Below, piece by piece: positions 1 to 7,930 of a stretch of 64,000 nt of DNA (its first letter is position 1; each line of letters opens with the position of its first letter). Location: assembly GCA_958439195.1 (NCBI GenBank), contig OY288157.1, forward strand, positions 62,001-126,000, written 5' to 3'. A model generated the notes under the pieces. That model did not search any database and was not told the DNA's origin. It saw only the letters and a program-made list of their open reading frames with translations. The translations under genes and the position numbers were made by a program. This DNA is from an uncultured Paracoccaceae bacterium (GTDB lineage Bacteria > Pseudomonadota > Alphaproteobacteria > Rhodobacterales > Rhodobacteraceae).

Positions 1-146
1 TGAAGGATGCGGTCCGGGTGTTGATCGCAGAATATGCGTTGGGCGCACCAGAGCATCCGATGTCGAAGGTGCTGGAGGATGGGTTGATGACGCCGGACAC
101 ACCCAAGCGGCGGGGGGGGCGCGCGGCGCGTGTTGGTGGGGCTTAG
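1..146 (+). CDS. C-terminal end of an unidentified protein (partial)
   Basis: The first 146 bases read openly on the plus strand in the frame that starts a codon at base 3 and ends at the TAG at 144-146. This gives the last 47 residues of a protein whose start lies left of the window. The tail runs from a helical-looking stretch (KDAVRVLIAEYALG) into a basic, glycine- and arginine-rich end (PKRRGGRAARVGGA). I do not recognise the family. It ends 22 bp before the stop codon of the convergent VOC gene. The open frame, GC-rich codon use and clean stop support a real gene end. Confidence 0.5.
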   Translation, partial: KDAVRVLIAEYALGAPEHPMSKVLEDGLMTPDTPKRRGGRAARVGGA

Positions 147-168
147 GCGATTTTTGATGTAAGGCCGC

Positions 169-630
169 CTAACCGCGTGCGGCCGCCTCAAGCGCGGGGC
201 CGTCCAGTTTGATCATGTCCATCATGGCTTCGGTCACGCGGGCGGCCTGTGCGGCGTCGCCGGATTGCAGCAGTCGGATCAGGCTGCGCGGGATGATCTG
301 CCAACTGACGCCAAAACGATCCACCAGCCAGCCGCAGCGTTGGGCGGTGCCACCCTGCAAAAGCGCGTGCCAGAGAAGATCAACCTCGGCCTGGGTGTCC
401 AGATGCACTTCGATCGACGCGGCAGGCGACAGGCGGTAATGCGGACCACCGTTGAGAAAGCTGTAGCGTTGGCCAAGCAGCGACAGATGCACTAGAAAGG
501 CCCCTTCTCCGCCGCGCCGGGGAAAGACCTGAATGATCTTTGATCCCGGCAGCAGCGTGACATAGGTTTGCGCCGCCTCTTCGGCCTGATCATCGAACCA
601 GAGGCAGGTTTGCAAGCTGGGTCCGGTCAT
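169..630 (-). CDS. VOC superfamily (PhnB/glyoxalase-like) protein
   Basis: A 153-residue protein of the vicinal-oxygen-chelate superfamily, in the PhnB-like branch often annotated '3-demethylubiquinone-9 3-methyltransferase domain'. It opens with a beta strand leading into a 'FDDQAEEAA' helix and a 'Y..LLPGSKI' motif. It carries the typical 'FLNGGPHYRLSPAASIEV' core (residues about 57-74) and ends with 'GWLVDRFGVSWQIIP'. The enzymatic reaction cannot be told from sequence, and many of these proteins have no known substrate. The ATG at 628-630 is chosen because a GGGGGGA stretch lies about 8 nt upstream. A longer open frame continues to 930, but that part is low-complexity and arginine-rich and overlaps eda. 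The gene runs in the same direction as eda and edd but is separated from eda by a tandem repeat. Confidence 0.8.
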   Translation of the reverse strand: MTGPSLQTCLWFDDQAEEAAQTYVTLLPGSKIIQVFPRRGGEGAFLVHLSLLGQRYSFLNGGPHYRLSPAASIEVHLDTQAEVDLLWHALLQGGTAQRCGWLVDRFGVSWQIIPRSLIRLLQSGDAAQAARVTEAMMDMIKLDGPALEAAARG

Positions 631-704
631 AGTGCGTTTCCCCCCAAGAGACGCGACCGATGCAGTCTGCACGGTCATGGGGAGTCGGGCAAGCCTGCGA
701 TGGG

Positions 705-755
705 CACGCCCTTGCCAGACACGCCTTTGCCAGACACGCCCTTGCCAGACACGCC
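705..755. repeat. 15-bp tandem repeat, about 3.4 copies
   Basis: The unit CACGCCCTTGCCAGA starts at 705, 720 and 735 and a fourth partial copy begins at 750. The second copy differs at one base (T for C). It lies between the eda stop codon and the start of the VOC gene, so it is probably non-coding. Confidence 0.85.
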
Positions 756-764
756 AGTGATGGA

Positions 765-1406
765 TCAGCCGCGCAGGGCGCGTGCTTCGGCGGCAAGTCG
801 GGTGATTGCGGCCCAATCGCCAGCGGCCATCGCGTCCTTTGGTGCGACCCAGGAACCGCCGACGCAGAGGATGTTCTTTAACGACAGGTAATCCGGGGCG
901 TTCTTCAGGCTGATGCCGCCTGTCGGGCAAAAGCGCACCTGCGGGATCGGGCTGCCGATGGATTTGAGAAAGGCCGCGCCGCCCGATTGTTCGGCGGGAA
1001 AGAATTTTTGCACCGTATAGCCGCGTTCCAGCAAGAGCATGATTTCAGTCGCGGTCACGGCACTGGGCAGAAGGGGAAGTCCCTCATCCTCGCAGGCCTT
1101 GATCAGCGCGTCGGTGGCACCGGGGCTTACGCCAAATGTGGCGCCGGCCTTTTTCGCGGCCTTCACATCGGCGGGGGTAAGAAGCGTGCCTGCGCCGACC
1201 ATCCCGCCTTCGACATCTGCCATGGCGCGGATCGCCTCCAGCGCCACGGGGGTGCGAAGCGTGACTTCCAGCGCAGGCAGACCCCCTGCGACGAGCGCGT
1301 GGGCGAGGGGGGCGGCATGGGCCAGATCGTCGATCACCAGGACCGGAACGACAGGGGCAAGCAGGCAAACCTTGAGGGCGGCGGCGGATTGTTCGGTGGG
1401 GGTCAT
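765..1406 (-). CDS. eda: 2-dehydro-3-deoxy-phosphogluconate (KDPG) aldolase
   Basis: A 213-residue class I aldolase that splits KDPG into pyruvate and glyceraldehyde 3-phosphate, the last step of the Entner-Doudoroff pathway. It may also act on 4-hydroxy-2-oxoglutarate. The catalytic Glu is E47 in LEVTLRT and the Schiff-base Lys is K134 in VQKFFPAEQSGG. The phosphate loop 'PTGGIS' and the C-terminal 'GGSW' are present, and length matches the family (about 210). It lies 140 bp downstream of edd on the same strand, so the two probably form one unit under the operator upstream of edd. The gap carries a possible degenerate copy of the dispersed intergenic element. Confidence 0.97.
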   Translation of the reverse strand: MTPTEQSAAALKVCLLAPVVPVLVIDDLAHAAPLAHALVAGGLPALEVTLRTPVALEAIRAMADVEGGMVGAGTLLTPADVKAAKKAGATFGVSPGATDALIKACEDEGLPLLPSAVTATEIMLLLERGYTVQKFFPAEQSGGAAFLKSIGSPIPQVRFCPTGGISLKNAPDYLSLKNILCVGGSWVAPKDAMAAGDWAAITRLAAEARALRG

Positions 1407-1546
1407 CGGGAACCTCTGGCGTTGGGGAGGGGCGGCGATCCCCGAGGGCTTTGCACCGCGTCCGCCGCCGGTTCTTGATCCCGTGGCGAACGCGGTGCCT
1501 GACCCCCGCAGGATACTTTCAGGCAGAACACGAGCGAAGCGATGCG

Positions 1547-3352
1547 TCAGACAACGACGGCGGCACCGGTTTCAGCGGGGCCGACGTTGCGGCGGAAGGC
1601 GTCAAACAGATCGCGGCCAATGCCGAAGCGGTTGGCGGAAAGGTCGACGGTGATGGGGGTGCGGCTGTCGAAATCGGGGGCCAGAACGGTCAGCGTGCCG
1701 GCATCGGCATCCAGACGGATGATGTCGCCGTCCCGAAGTCTTGCCAGCGGGCCGCCGGTCGCCGCTTCGGGCGAGACGTGGATGGCGGCAGGCACCTTGC
1801 CCGATGCGCCCGACATCCGGCCATCGGTGACAAGCGCCACGCGCAGGCCGCGATCCTGCAAGACCGAGAGTGTGGGGGTAAGGGAATGCAGTTCCGGCAT
1901 CCCGTTGGCCTGCGGGCCTTGAAAGCGGACGACGACCACGGTGTCGGTGGTGAATTCGCCGCGCTTGAAGGCGGCCTTGACGTCATCCTGATCGTGGAAG
2001 ATGCGGGCGGGCGCTTCGATCACGTGGCGGTCGGCGGCGACGGAAGAAACCTTGATCACGCCGCGCCCCAGATTTCCGGTCAGTTGTTTGAGGCCACCTG
2101 ACGGCTGAAACGGATTGCTGACCGGGCGCAGGATACGGTCGTTCTGGGTTTCGTTGGCGCCATCCTTCCACGACAGCTTGCCGCCCTGAAGCGTGGGTTC
2201 CTGCCGGTAAAGCGACAGGCCGTCACCGGCCACGGTCTTGGCATCGGGGTGCAGGAGGCCCGCATCAAGCAATTGGCCGATCATATAGGACAGCCCGCCG
2301 GCCGCGTGGAAATGGTTCACGTCGGCTAACCCGTTGGGATAGACCTTGGCCATCAGCGGCACGGCCTCGGATACATCGGCGAAATCCTGAAGATCGATGA
2401 TCACGCCAGAGGCGCGGGCCATTGCGGGCAGGTGCAGGACAAGGTTGGTGGACCCGCCCGTCGCCATCAGGCCGACAAGGCCGTTTACATAGGCGCGTTC
2501 ATCCAGAATCTCGCCCACCGGGCGGAAATCATTGCCAAGCGCGGTGATCTGCGCCGCGCGTTCGACGGCGGCGATGGTCAGCGCCTCGCGCAGGGGGGTG
2601 CCGGGGTTGACGAAGCTGGCACCGGGCAGGTGCAGGCCCATGAATTCCATCAGCATCTGGTTGGTATTGGCAGTGCCGTAGAATGTGCAGGTGCCGGGGC
2701 CATGATAGGAGGCCATTTCGGCGGCCATCAACTGATCCCGCCCGATTTCACCGGCGGCAAAGGCGTTGCGCACCTTTGACTTTTCTTCGTTCGGAAGGCC
2801 CGATGTCATGGGTCCGGCGGGAACAAAGACCGACGGGACATGGCCAAAACTGCCTGCGGCTATGATCAGGCCGGGGACGATCTTGTCACAGACGCCAAGG
2901 TAAAGCGCGGCGTCAAAGGTGTTGTGCGACATGGCAACGCCCGCCGCCAGCGCGATGACATCACGGGAAAAAAGCGACAGTTCCATCCCCGGTTGGCCCT
3001 GCGTCACGCCATCGCACATCGCAGGCACGCCGCCCGCCACCTGCGCCGTGGCACCGGCCTTGCGGGCGGCATCGCGGATCAGGCCGGGATAGGTTTCAAA
3101 GGGCTGATGGGCGGACAGCATGTCGTTATAGGCGGTGACGATGCCGATATTCGGGGCGCGGCCCGCAGCCAGCGCGGCCTTGTCGTCGCCCATTGCGGCA
3201 TAGGCGTGGGCCTGGTTGCCACAGGCAAGATGGCCACGCGCCGGGCCATCCTTGGCGGCGCGGGCCAGCCGTTCCAGATACGCCCCCCGGCTGTCGGCCG
3301 AGCGGGCACGGATACGGTCGGTGACACGGGCAATGGCGGGGTGCAGCGACAT
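1547..3352 (-). CDS. edd: 6-phosphogluconate dehydratase
   Basis: A 601-residue IlvD/Edd-family iron-sulfur dehydratase that turns 6-phosphogluconate into KDPG, the first committed step of the Entner-Doudoroff pathway. Length equals that of E. coli Edd (about 603). Family signatures seen are 'IVTAYNDMLSAHQPFETYP' near residue 90, 'GGVPAMCDGVTQG' with one cluster cysteine near 150, 'DAALYLGVCDKIVPG' with a second near 220, and the C-terminal 'TDGRMSGASGKVPAAIHVSPEA' loop. The ATG at 3350-3352 lies 44 nt from a perfect LacI-type palindrome. With eda it gives the cell the full ED pair; zwf and pgl are not in view. Confidence 0.97.
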   Translation of the reverse strand: MSLHPAIARVTDRIRARSADSRGAYLERLARAAKDGPARGHLACGNQAHAYAAMGDDKAALAAGRAPNIGIVTAYNDMLSAHQPFETYPGLIRDAARKAGATAQVAGGVPAMCDGVTQGQPGMELSLFSRDVIALAAGVAMSHNTFDAALYLGVCDKIVPGLIIAAGSFGHVPSVFVPAGPMTSGLPNEEKSKVRNAFAAGEIGRDQLMAAEMASYHGPGTCTFYGTANTNQMLMEFMGLHLPGASFVNPGTPLREALTIAAVERAAQITALGNDFRPVGEILDERAYVNGLVGLMATGGSTNLVLHLPAMARASGVIIDLQDFADVSEAVPLMAKVYPNGLADVNHFHAAGGLSYMIGQLLDAGLLHPDAKTVAGDGLSLYRQEPTLQGGKLSWKDGANETQNDRILRPVSNPFQPSGGLKQLTGNLGRGVIKVSSVAADRHVIEAPARIFHDQDDVKAAFKRGEFTTDTVVVVRFQGPQANGMPELHSLTPTLSVLQDRGLRVALVTDGRMSGASGKVPAAIHVSPEAATGGPLARLRDGDIIRLDADAGTLTVLAPDFDSRTPITVDLSANRFGIGRDLFDAFRRNVGPAETGAAVVV

Positions 3353-3646
3353 GGACGACTCCTTCGGCGGCGGCTTTGGGCAGGATAACAGATTCTGTTA
3401 GCGCTAACAACCGCTGCGGGTTGTCGTCATGCCCCTTGCCGGTCGTTGCAGTCTGTCTTTGCGGGCGGTCGATCGGCGGCTTCTTGCCCGGATGTATAGG
3501 AAGATCGACATTATTGCCATTGTCGATGCCGATTGTTTCCAAGTCGGGCCTAAAACTTTGAAATGTTCGACCGGTATCCAAATTCGGCCACATTCGATTC
3601 GCATACCTCGGTTCAGTGAATTGGGCAGAAGCCCGGAGGTATGGAC
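3353..3646. other. Intergenic region between divergent edd and lipoprotein gene
   Basis: A 294-bp region. It holds the palindromic operator at 3386-3409 for edd and the leader of the lipoprotein gene, with a GGAGG ribosome site at 3635-3639. No convincing small gene or RNA was seen in the rest. Confidence 0.5.
3386..3409. promoter_or_regulatory. Putative LacI/GntR-type operator for edd-eda
   Basis: TGTTAGCGCTAACA at 3396-3409 is a perfect 14-bp palindrome with the central CG step typical of LacI-family operators. It overlaps a second inverted repeat, TAACAG-ATT-CTGTTA at 3386-3400. Both are 35-65 nt upstream of the edd start codon. The likely binder is a gluconate-responsive LacI-family repressor, but none is encoded in the window, so the regulator is inference. 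Confidence 0.65.
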
Positions 3647-4333
3647 ATGAATAGTATCACAAAATTCGCCGCCCTTGGCCTTGCGCTGGTGCTTTCGGCC
3701 TGCGTCAGCAGTGAACCGGCGTCGCGCAGTGTTTCCAATGACGGGCTGACGCTGGCGTCCCGCGGGATGGAGGCGCCGCGCACCGATGGGCCGCGTGTGG
3801 TGGCCCCGCTTTACACCGTCGCTGATGTGCAGATCGCCGTCCCACGGTCGTTGAAGGTGTCCGAGAAGAACGGCTATTATCCAATGGCCGACATCGTCTG
3901 GCGTGGCGATGCCATGGGTGATCGCCACACGCAGATTGCAGCAATCTTTCAGGCCGCAGCGGCGCAGGCGACCGCCACGATGGCCGGGCCGATGCAGGCG
4001 GTGCTGGAACTGGAGATTGTGCGGTTCCACGGCGTGACGGAAAAGACCCGCTATTCGGTGGGTGGCACGCATAACATGGTGTTCAACCTGACGGTGCGCG
4101 ATGCCGCAACGGGTGCCGTGATCGATGGCCCTCGCCGCGTCGAGGCCAATGCCAAGGCGGCGGGTGGGCAGGCGGCGATTGCCGAAGAACAGGCCGGGCG
4201 CACGCAGAAGGTGGTGGTGACCGAAAAGCTGGTGGAAACGCTGCGGCGGGAACTGTCCGGCGCGGTCACCGATCCGAACCTGGTGGCGCGCGCCACGCAA
4301 AACCCAGCAGAGCCGACACCGATCGCGCGCTGA
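3647..4333 (+). CDS. Secreted lipoprotein of unknown function
   Basis: A 228-residue protein with a lipoprotein signal peptide: a short basic start, hydrophobic core 'FAALGLALVL' and lipobox LSAC with Cys19 as the lipidation site. The mature part has a 'YTVADVQIAVPRSLKVSEKNGYYP' region, 'DIVWRGD' and a conserved-looking 'RYSVGGTHNMVFNLTVRDAATG' beta segment. It resembles a DUF6778-type lipoprotein family of Rhodobacterales, from memory and not checked. The start at 3647 is preferred over an in-frame ATG at 3641 because GGAGG at 3635-3639 sits 7 nt from it but only 1 nt from the other. It is alone between edd (divergent) and the RlmI-like gene. Confidence 0.8.
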   Translation: MNSITKFAALGLALVLSACVSSEPASRSVSNDGLTLASRGMEAPRTDGPRVVAPLYTVADVQIAVPRSLKVSEKNGYYPMADIVWRGDAMGDRHTQIAAIFQAAAAQATATMAGPMQAVLELEIVRFHGVTEKTRYSVGGTHNMVFNLTVRDAATGAVIDGPRRVEANAKAAGGQAAIAEEQAGRTQKVVVTEKLVETLRRELSGAVTDPNLVARATQNPAEPTPIAR

Positions 4334-4371
4334 CACTTTCGCAATCGAGCAGGACGGGGTAAGGGGAGGGC

Positions 4372-5616
4372 ATGATGTCCTCCCCTTCTTCCATTTCCGA
4401 TGATGCGCCCGGCTCTGATCGTCCTGAGTCCGGGCTTCCTGTGGTGCGGCTGCGGCCCAAGGCAGAGGCGCGGGCCATTCGGCACGGCTTCCCTTGGGTT
4501 TACGCTGATGAGCTGGTGATGGACCGGCGCACCGGCAACATCCCGCCCGGCGCGCTGGCCGTGCTGGAGGATGGCGAACGGCGTGTGCTGGGTCTGGTCA
4601 CGGTCAACGTGAAATCCAAAATCGTGGCGCGGATGCTGGACCGTGATCCGGCGGCCGTGATCGACGAGGTGTGGTTTGCCGCCCGACTGCGCCGTGCGTT
4701 GGATTTGCGCGAACGGCTGTTCGATGCGCCCTTCTATCGGTTGGTCCATGCCGAGGCCGATGGTTTGCCCGGCGTGGTGATCGACCGGTTCGGCGATGTG
4801 GCGGTGGTGCAGCCCAATGCCGCCTGGGCCGAAGTGCTGATCGCGCCCTTGGTGTCGGCCTTGCGGGCGGTGACAGGGGTATCGACCGTGGTCAAGAATG
4901 GCACCGGTCGGTCACGCGGGCTGGAAGGGCTGTTCGAAGAAACTGTGGTTCTGGCAGGGGCGGTGGATGGGCCGGTGGCTGTGCCGATGAACGGGGCCAC
5001 CTATATGGCCGATGTGACCGGCGGCCAAAAGACCGGGCTGTTCTATGACCAGCGCCCGAACCATGCCTTTGCCGCCCGTCTGGCACAGGGCGCACGGGTG
5101 CTGGATGTGTTCACCCATGTGGGGGGATTTGCGCTGGCGGCTTTGGCGGGCGGCGCGGCAAGCGCGCTGGCGGTGGATGCATCAAGCCCGGCCCTGGCGC
5201 TGGCCGAACAGGGCGCGCGGGCCACTGGTGTAACTGAGCGTTTCAGCACCCGGCAGGGTGATGCCTTTGCGGTGCTAGAGGCGCTGGGGGGCGAAGGCGC
5301 GAAGTTCGATCTGGTGATCTGCGATCCGCCGGCCTTTGCGCCCGCGAAACCGGCGCTGGAGGCGGGCTTGCGCGCGTATGAACGGATTGCGCGGCTGGCG
5401 GCCCCGCTGGTGGCGCCGGGGGGGTATCTGGTGCTGTGTTCCTGTTCCCATGCGGTGGATTTGCAGGCGTTCCGCAACGCATCGGCCCGCGGGATCGGGC
5501 GCGGGGGGCGGCGGGGGCAATTGTTGCACACAGGCTTTGCCGGGGCGGATCATCCGATGCTGCCGCAACTGGCCGAAAGCGGATACTTGAAATCGTTGTT
5601 CTTCCGTCTGGATTGA
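4372..5616 (+). CDS. Class I SAM-dependent rRNA methyltransferase, RlmI-like
   Basis: A 414-residue methyltransferase of the RlmI/RlmK family, which makes 5-methylcytosine in 23S rRNA (C1962 in E. coli for RlmI). An N-terminal PUA domain is at about 22-95 (RLRPKAEARAIRHGFPWVYADE), followed by an EEHEE-like middle domain and the SAM-binding Rossmann domain from about 213. Motifs are 'VTGGQKTGLFYDQR' at 215-228, 'VLDVFTHVGGFALAA' at 243-257, 'DPPAF' at 318-322 and 'CSCSH' at 356-360 with the catalytic cysteine. A GGGGAGGG stretch precedes the ATG at 4372. The stop overlaps the ATG of the PIN gene (TGATG), so the two are translationally coupled. Confidence 0.88.
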   Translation: MMSSPSSISDDAPGSDRPESGLPVVRLRPKAEARAIRHGFPWVYADELVMDRRTGNIPPGALAVLEDGERRVLGLVTVNVKSKIVARMLDRDPAAVIDEVWFAARLRRALDLRERLFDAPFYRLVHAEADGLPGVVIDRFGDVAVVQPNAAWAEVLIAPLVSALRAVTGVSTVVKNGTGRSRGLEGLFEETVVLAGAVDGPVAVPMNGATYMADVTGGQKTGLFYDQRPNHAFAARLAQGARVLDVFTHVGGFALAALAGGAASALAVDASSPALALAEQGARATGVTERFSTRQGDAFAVLEALGGEGAKFDLVICDPPAFAPAKPALEAGLRAYERIARLAAPLVAPGGYLVLCSCSHAVDLQAFRNASARGIGRGGRRGQLLHTGFAGADHPMLPQLAESGYLKSLFFRLD

Positions 5617-6185
5617 TGCGCGCGGTTCTGGATGCCTGCGTGCTGTTTCCACCCGTCCTGCGGGATCTGCTGCTGGGGATGGCCGAGGCGGGGCTTTATG
5701 AACCGCGATGGTCAGAACGCATCCTTGAGGAATGGGCGCGGGCGACGGTCAAGCTGGGTCCGGGGGCCGAGGCACAGTCCCGCGGGACGGCTGCGGTGAT
5801 GCGCGCGGTCTTTCCGCGTGCCATGCAGGCCGCCGCGCCGGGAATAGAGGCGCGGCTGGTGCTGCCTGATGACAATGACCGGCACGTGCTGGCCGTGGCG
5901 GTGGCCAGCCATGCCGATGCCATCGTCACCTTCAACGCGCAGGATTTTCCCCGGCATGTGTTGGCGGCCGAAGGGCTGGCGCGCCGTGACCCGGATGGAT
6001 TTCTGTGGGAGTTGTGGTCGGGTGATCCGGCGCGTGCGGGTGCGGTGATTGCCCGCGTTCATGCGCGGGCCGAAGAGATGGCGGGCGGGCCTGTATCGCT
6101 CAAGGCGCTGTTGAAACGGGCCAGCCTGCCACGATTGGCGAAGGCGGTGACAGCCAATCTGGCCACCCCGGATCAGGCGGGCTGA
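5616..6185 (+). CDS. PIN-domain protein (putative ribonuclease)
   Basis: A 189-residue PIN-domain protein. The N-terminal acidic residue is D6 in 'VLDACVLFP', acidic residues follow at E38/E39, and the later metal-binding acids lie in 'LPDDNDRHVL' (85-88) and 'HADAIVTFNAQDFP' (D101, D110). This pattern is that of VapC-like Mg2+-dependent ribonucleases. It belongs to a group I recall as the RSP_2648 family from Rhodobacter. No antitoxin-like partner lies next to it; it is coupled by a 1-nt TGATG overlap to the RlmI-like gene, which argues for a role in RNA handling over a classical toxin pair. Its 3' end overlaps the convergent M48 gene by 13 bp. Confidence 0.8.
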   Translation: MRAVLDACVLFPPVLRDLLLGMAEAGLYEPRWSERILEEWARATVKLGPGAEAQSRGTAAVMRAVFPRAMQAAAPGIEARLVLPDDNDRHVLAVAVASHADAIVTFNAQDFPRHVLAAEGLARRDPDGFLWELWSGDPARAGAVIARVHARAEEMAGGPVSLKALLKRASLPRLAKAVTANLATPDQAG

Positions 6186-6865
6186 AGCCAGCGGCGTTCA
6201 TTCGCCTCGATCTGGGCAATCCGGTCGGCGCTGGACGGGTGCGACAGCAGCCAGGCGGGCATTTCGCCGCGATTGCCCTTTGTCATGGCGTCCAGCTTGC
6301 GAAACAGGGTCTTTTGCGGATCGGTGCCGATGCCGGATTTCAGCAGCAGGGCCGTGGCATAGGCATCCGCCTCATATTCATCGCGCTGCGACAGGCGGGC
6401 GGCCAGCGCACCGGACAGAAGCTGTGCAATCCAGATACCGATGAAGGGCAGGAAACGGTTCAGCACCGCCGATAGCACGACAAAAACCGCATTCTGCCCG
6501 GTGAAGTCGATCATCCGCCGCCGGGTATGGCCAAGGGCGACATGGCCCAGTTCATGTGCGATGACGGCGGCCAGTTCTTCGGCCGTCACCTCACCGCGCA
6601 TCTTGCGGTTCAGAAATCCGCGCGTCAGGAAGATGCGCCCGTCAGGGGCGGCAAGGCCATTGACCGGCTCTACCTCGAACACGTGAACCGGGATGGAGGG
6701 GATATTCAGCGACGCCGCCATTCGGTCCGCAAGGCGGGTGATGGACGGGTCGGTCAGCGGGCGGGATTGCGCGTCCAGCATCTTGGCCGTTCGCCAGACG
6801 GAAAAACGATACATCATCAGCGCATAGCCGATGGCGATGAGGGTGGGGATCAGAAGTGCTGCCAT
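6173..6865 (-). CDS. M48 family zinc metalloprotease (HtpX-like)
   Basis: A 230-residue protein with an N-terminal membrane segment (MAALLIPTLIAIGYALMMY), then the M48 fold 'IPVHVFEVEPVNGLAAPDGRIFLTRG' and the zinc motif HELGH at 104-108. The third ligand is probably the Glu of 'DEYEADAYA', and a hydrophobic pair lies between the two motifs. Members act in membrane or envelope protein quality control. An alternative ATG at 6955 would add 30 residues and overlap the DedA gene by 26 bp; neither start has a strong ribosome site, so the shorter form is a choice. It is the last gene of a minus-strand run starting with the VWA gene, and its end overlaps the PIN gene tail to tail. Confidence 0.85.
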   Translation of the reverse strand: MAALLIPTLIAIGYALMMYRFSVWRTAKMLDAQSRPLTDPSITRLADRMAASLNIPSIPVHVFEVEPVNGLAAPDGRIFLTRGFLNRKMRGEVTAEELAAVIAHELGHVALGHTRRRMIDFTGQNAVFVVLSAVLNRFLPFIGIWIAQLLSGALAARLSQRDEYEADAYATALLLKSGIGTDPQKTLFRKLDAMTKGNRGEMPAWLLSHPSSADRIAQIEANERRWLQPA

Positions 6866-6929
6866 AGCCAAGAATATGGGGGGAAATCGGGCCAAGGGAA
6901 GGGGGCGTTGAACGAGAGCGATCACAGCT

Positions 6930-7601
6930 TCAGGGAAGCGGATCGTGCCGATCATCCAGTTTGTCGCCTTCGGATGCGCCGCGTTCGGCGGTGTCCTCTG
7001 CGTCATCCTCGGGGCCATGATCACCGTTGCGGCCCAGCAGGTGCCACAGGACGACGGCCACCATCCCCGCTGCGATGGCCGCAACAAGGTTGGCGAGAAC
7101 CGAACCCAACGCCTCCAGATCGCCGGAAAAGCTGTAGCCAAGGCCGATATAGATCGACACCCAGACACAGGCCCCCGCAGCGGCGGGCAAGGTAAAGCCC
7201 AGCCAGTTGATCCGCGCCGCGCCTGCGGCAAAGTTCATGTAGGGCGACAGGGGCGAGGTCAGCCAGCGCGACAGAAAGATCGCGGGCAAGCGGCGCTTGT
7301 CCAGCCAGGCCACGGCGCGGCGGACCAGGGCGGCGCTGCGGCGGCGGCGCGACAGACGCACCATAAGACGCGGGCCAAGCCCCCGACCGATCCAGTATCC
7401 CGACTGATCACCCAAAAGGGCACCCGCCATCGCCCCGATCCACAACGGCAGCGCATCCAGATCGCCCGCCGCCGCAAAGGCCCCCGCCGCCAGCATCACC
7501 AGCGAGGCCGGGACAGGCAGCGCAAGGCAGGCCAGCACATTGACCAGCGCCAGCAGCACCGCGCCCCATTCCGGCACAAGGGCAAGCAGGGTTTCGGTCA
7601 T
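6930..7601 (-). CDS. DedA family (SNARE-associated/VTT) membrane protein
   Basis: A 223-residue polytopic protein of the DedA/VTT family, which includes lipid transporters and flippases (for instance UndP-type undecaprenyl-phosphate recyclers). Seen features are 'VLACLALPVPASLVMLAAGAFA' near the start, 'GDQSGYWIGRGLG' at about 64-76, the 'FLSRWLTSPLSPYMNFAAGAARI' re-entrant region and two further C-terminal membrane spans. The last 30 residues are charged and probably cytoplasmic. Its ATG overlaps the stop of the upstream one-span protein by 4 bp (ATGA). The substrate cannot be told from sequence. Confidence 0.88.
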   Translation of the reverse strand: MTETLLALVPEWGAVLLALVNVLACLALPVPASLVMLAAGAFAAAGDLDALPLWIGAMAGALLGDQSGYWIGRGLGPRLMVRLSRRRRSAALVRRAVAWLDKRRLPAIFLSRWLTSPLSPYMNFAAGAARINWLGFTLPAAAGACVWVSIYIGLGYSFSGDLEALGSVLANLVAAIAAGMVAVVLWHLLGRNGDHGPEDDAEDTAERGASEGDKLDDRHDPLP

Positions 7602-7930
7602 TCCCCGACATTCCGCAGGTCGATGGCTTGTTGCACCCCGTCGATCAGGTCAAGCACCGAAACCCCCTGTTCGCGGGCGATGGTGTAAAGCGGCTGGCGC
7701 AAGTCATCCCGGTCGGCGGTCGACAGGATCAGCGCCAGATCGTCCCGTTCGATGCCATAGGTTCTGGCGATATAGCGCGGGGTCATCCAGCCCGCGACCG
7801 GCAATTCGGCGCGGTAGGACAACGTGACGGCAAACATCACCGCCCGCCCGGCAAAGAACAGCGTCGCCGCCAAGGCCAGCGCGAAGGCAAACGTCAAGAC
7901 CGGGCTTTTGCGCCAGAGCCGCCGGATCAT
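7598..7930 (-). CDS. Small single-span membrane protein of unknown function
   Basis: A 110-residue protein with a basic N terminus (MIRRLWRKS), one membrane span (VLTFAFALALAATLFFAGRAVMFAV) and a soluble part containing 'WMTPRYIARTYGIERDDLALIL', which looks like a small helix-turn-helix-like segment. I do not recognise the family. It overlaps both neighbours by 4 bp (VWA gene upstream, DedA downstream), so it is clearly part of the VWA-DedA-M48 transcription unit and may help the DedA protein at the membrane. Confidence 0.7.
   Translation of the reverse strand: MIRRLWRKSPVLTFAFALALAATLFFAGRAVMFAVTLSYRAELPVAGWMTPRYIARTYGIERDDLALILSTADRDDLRQPLYTIAREQGVSVLDLIDGVQQAIDLRNVGE

Noticed and set aside
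631..930. N-terminal extension of the VOC protein by 100 residues.
   Set aside because: The extension is low-complexity, covers the tandem repeat and overlaps eda; a good ribosome site precedes the shorter start.
5436..5615. N-terminal extension of the PIN protein by 60 residues.
   Set aside because: It lies wholly inside the end of the RlmI-like gene in another frame; the ATG at 5616 gives the expected PIN start.
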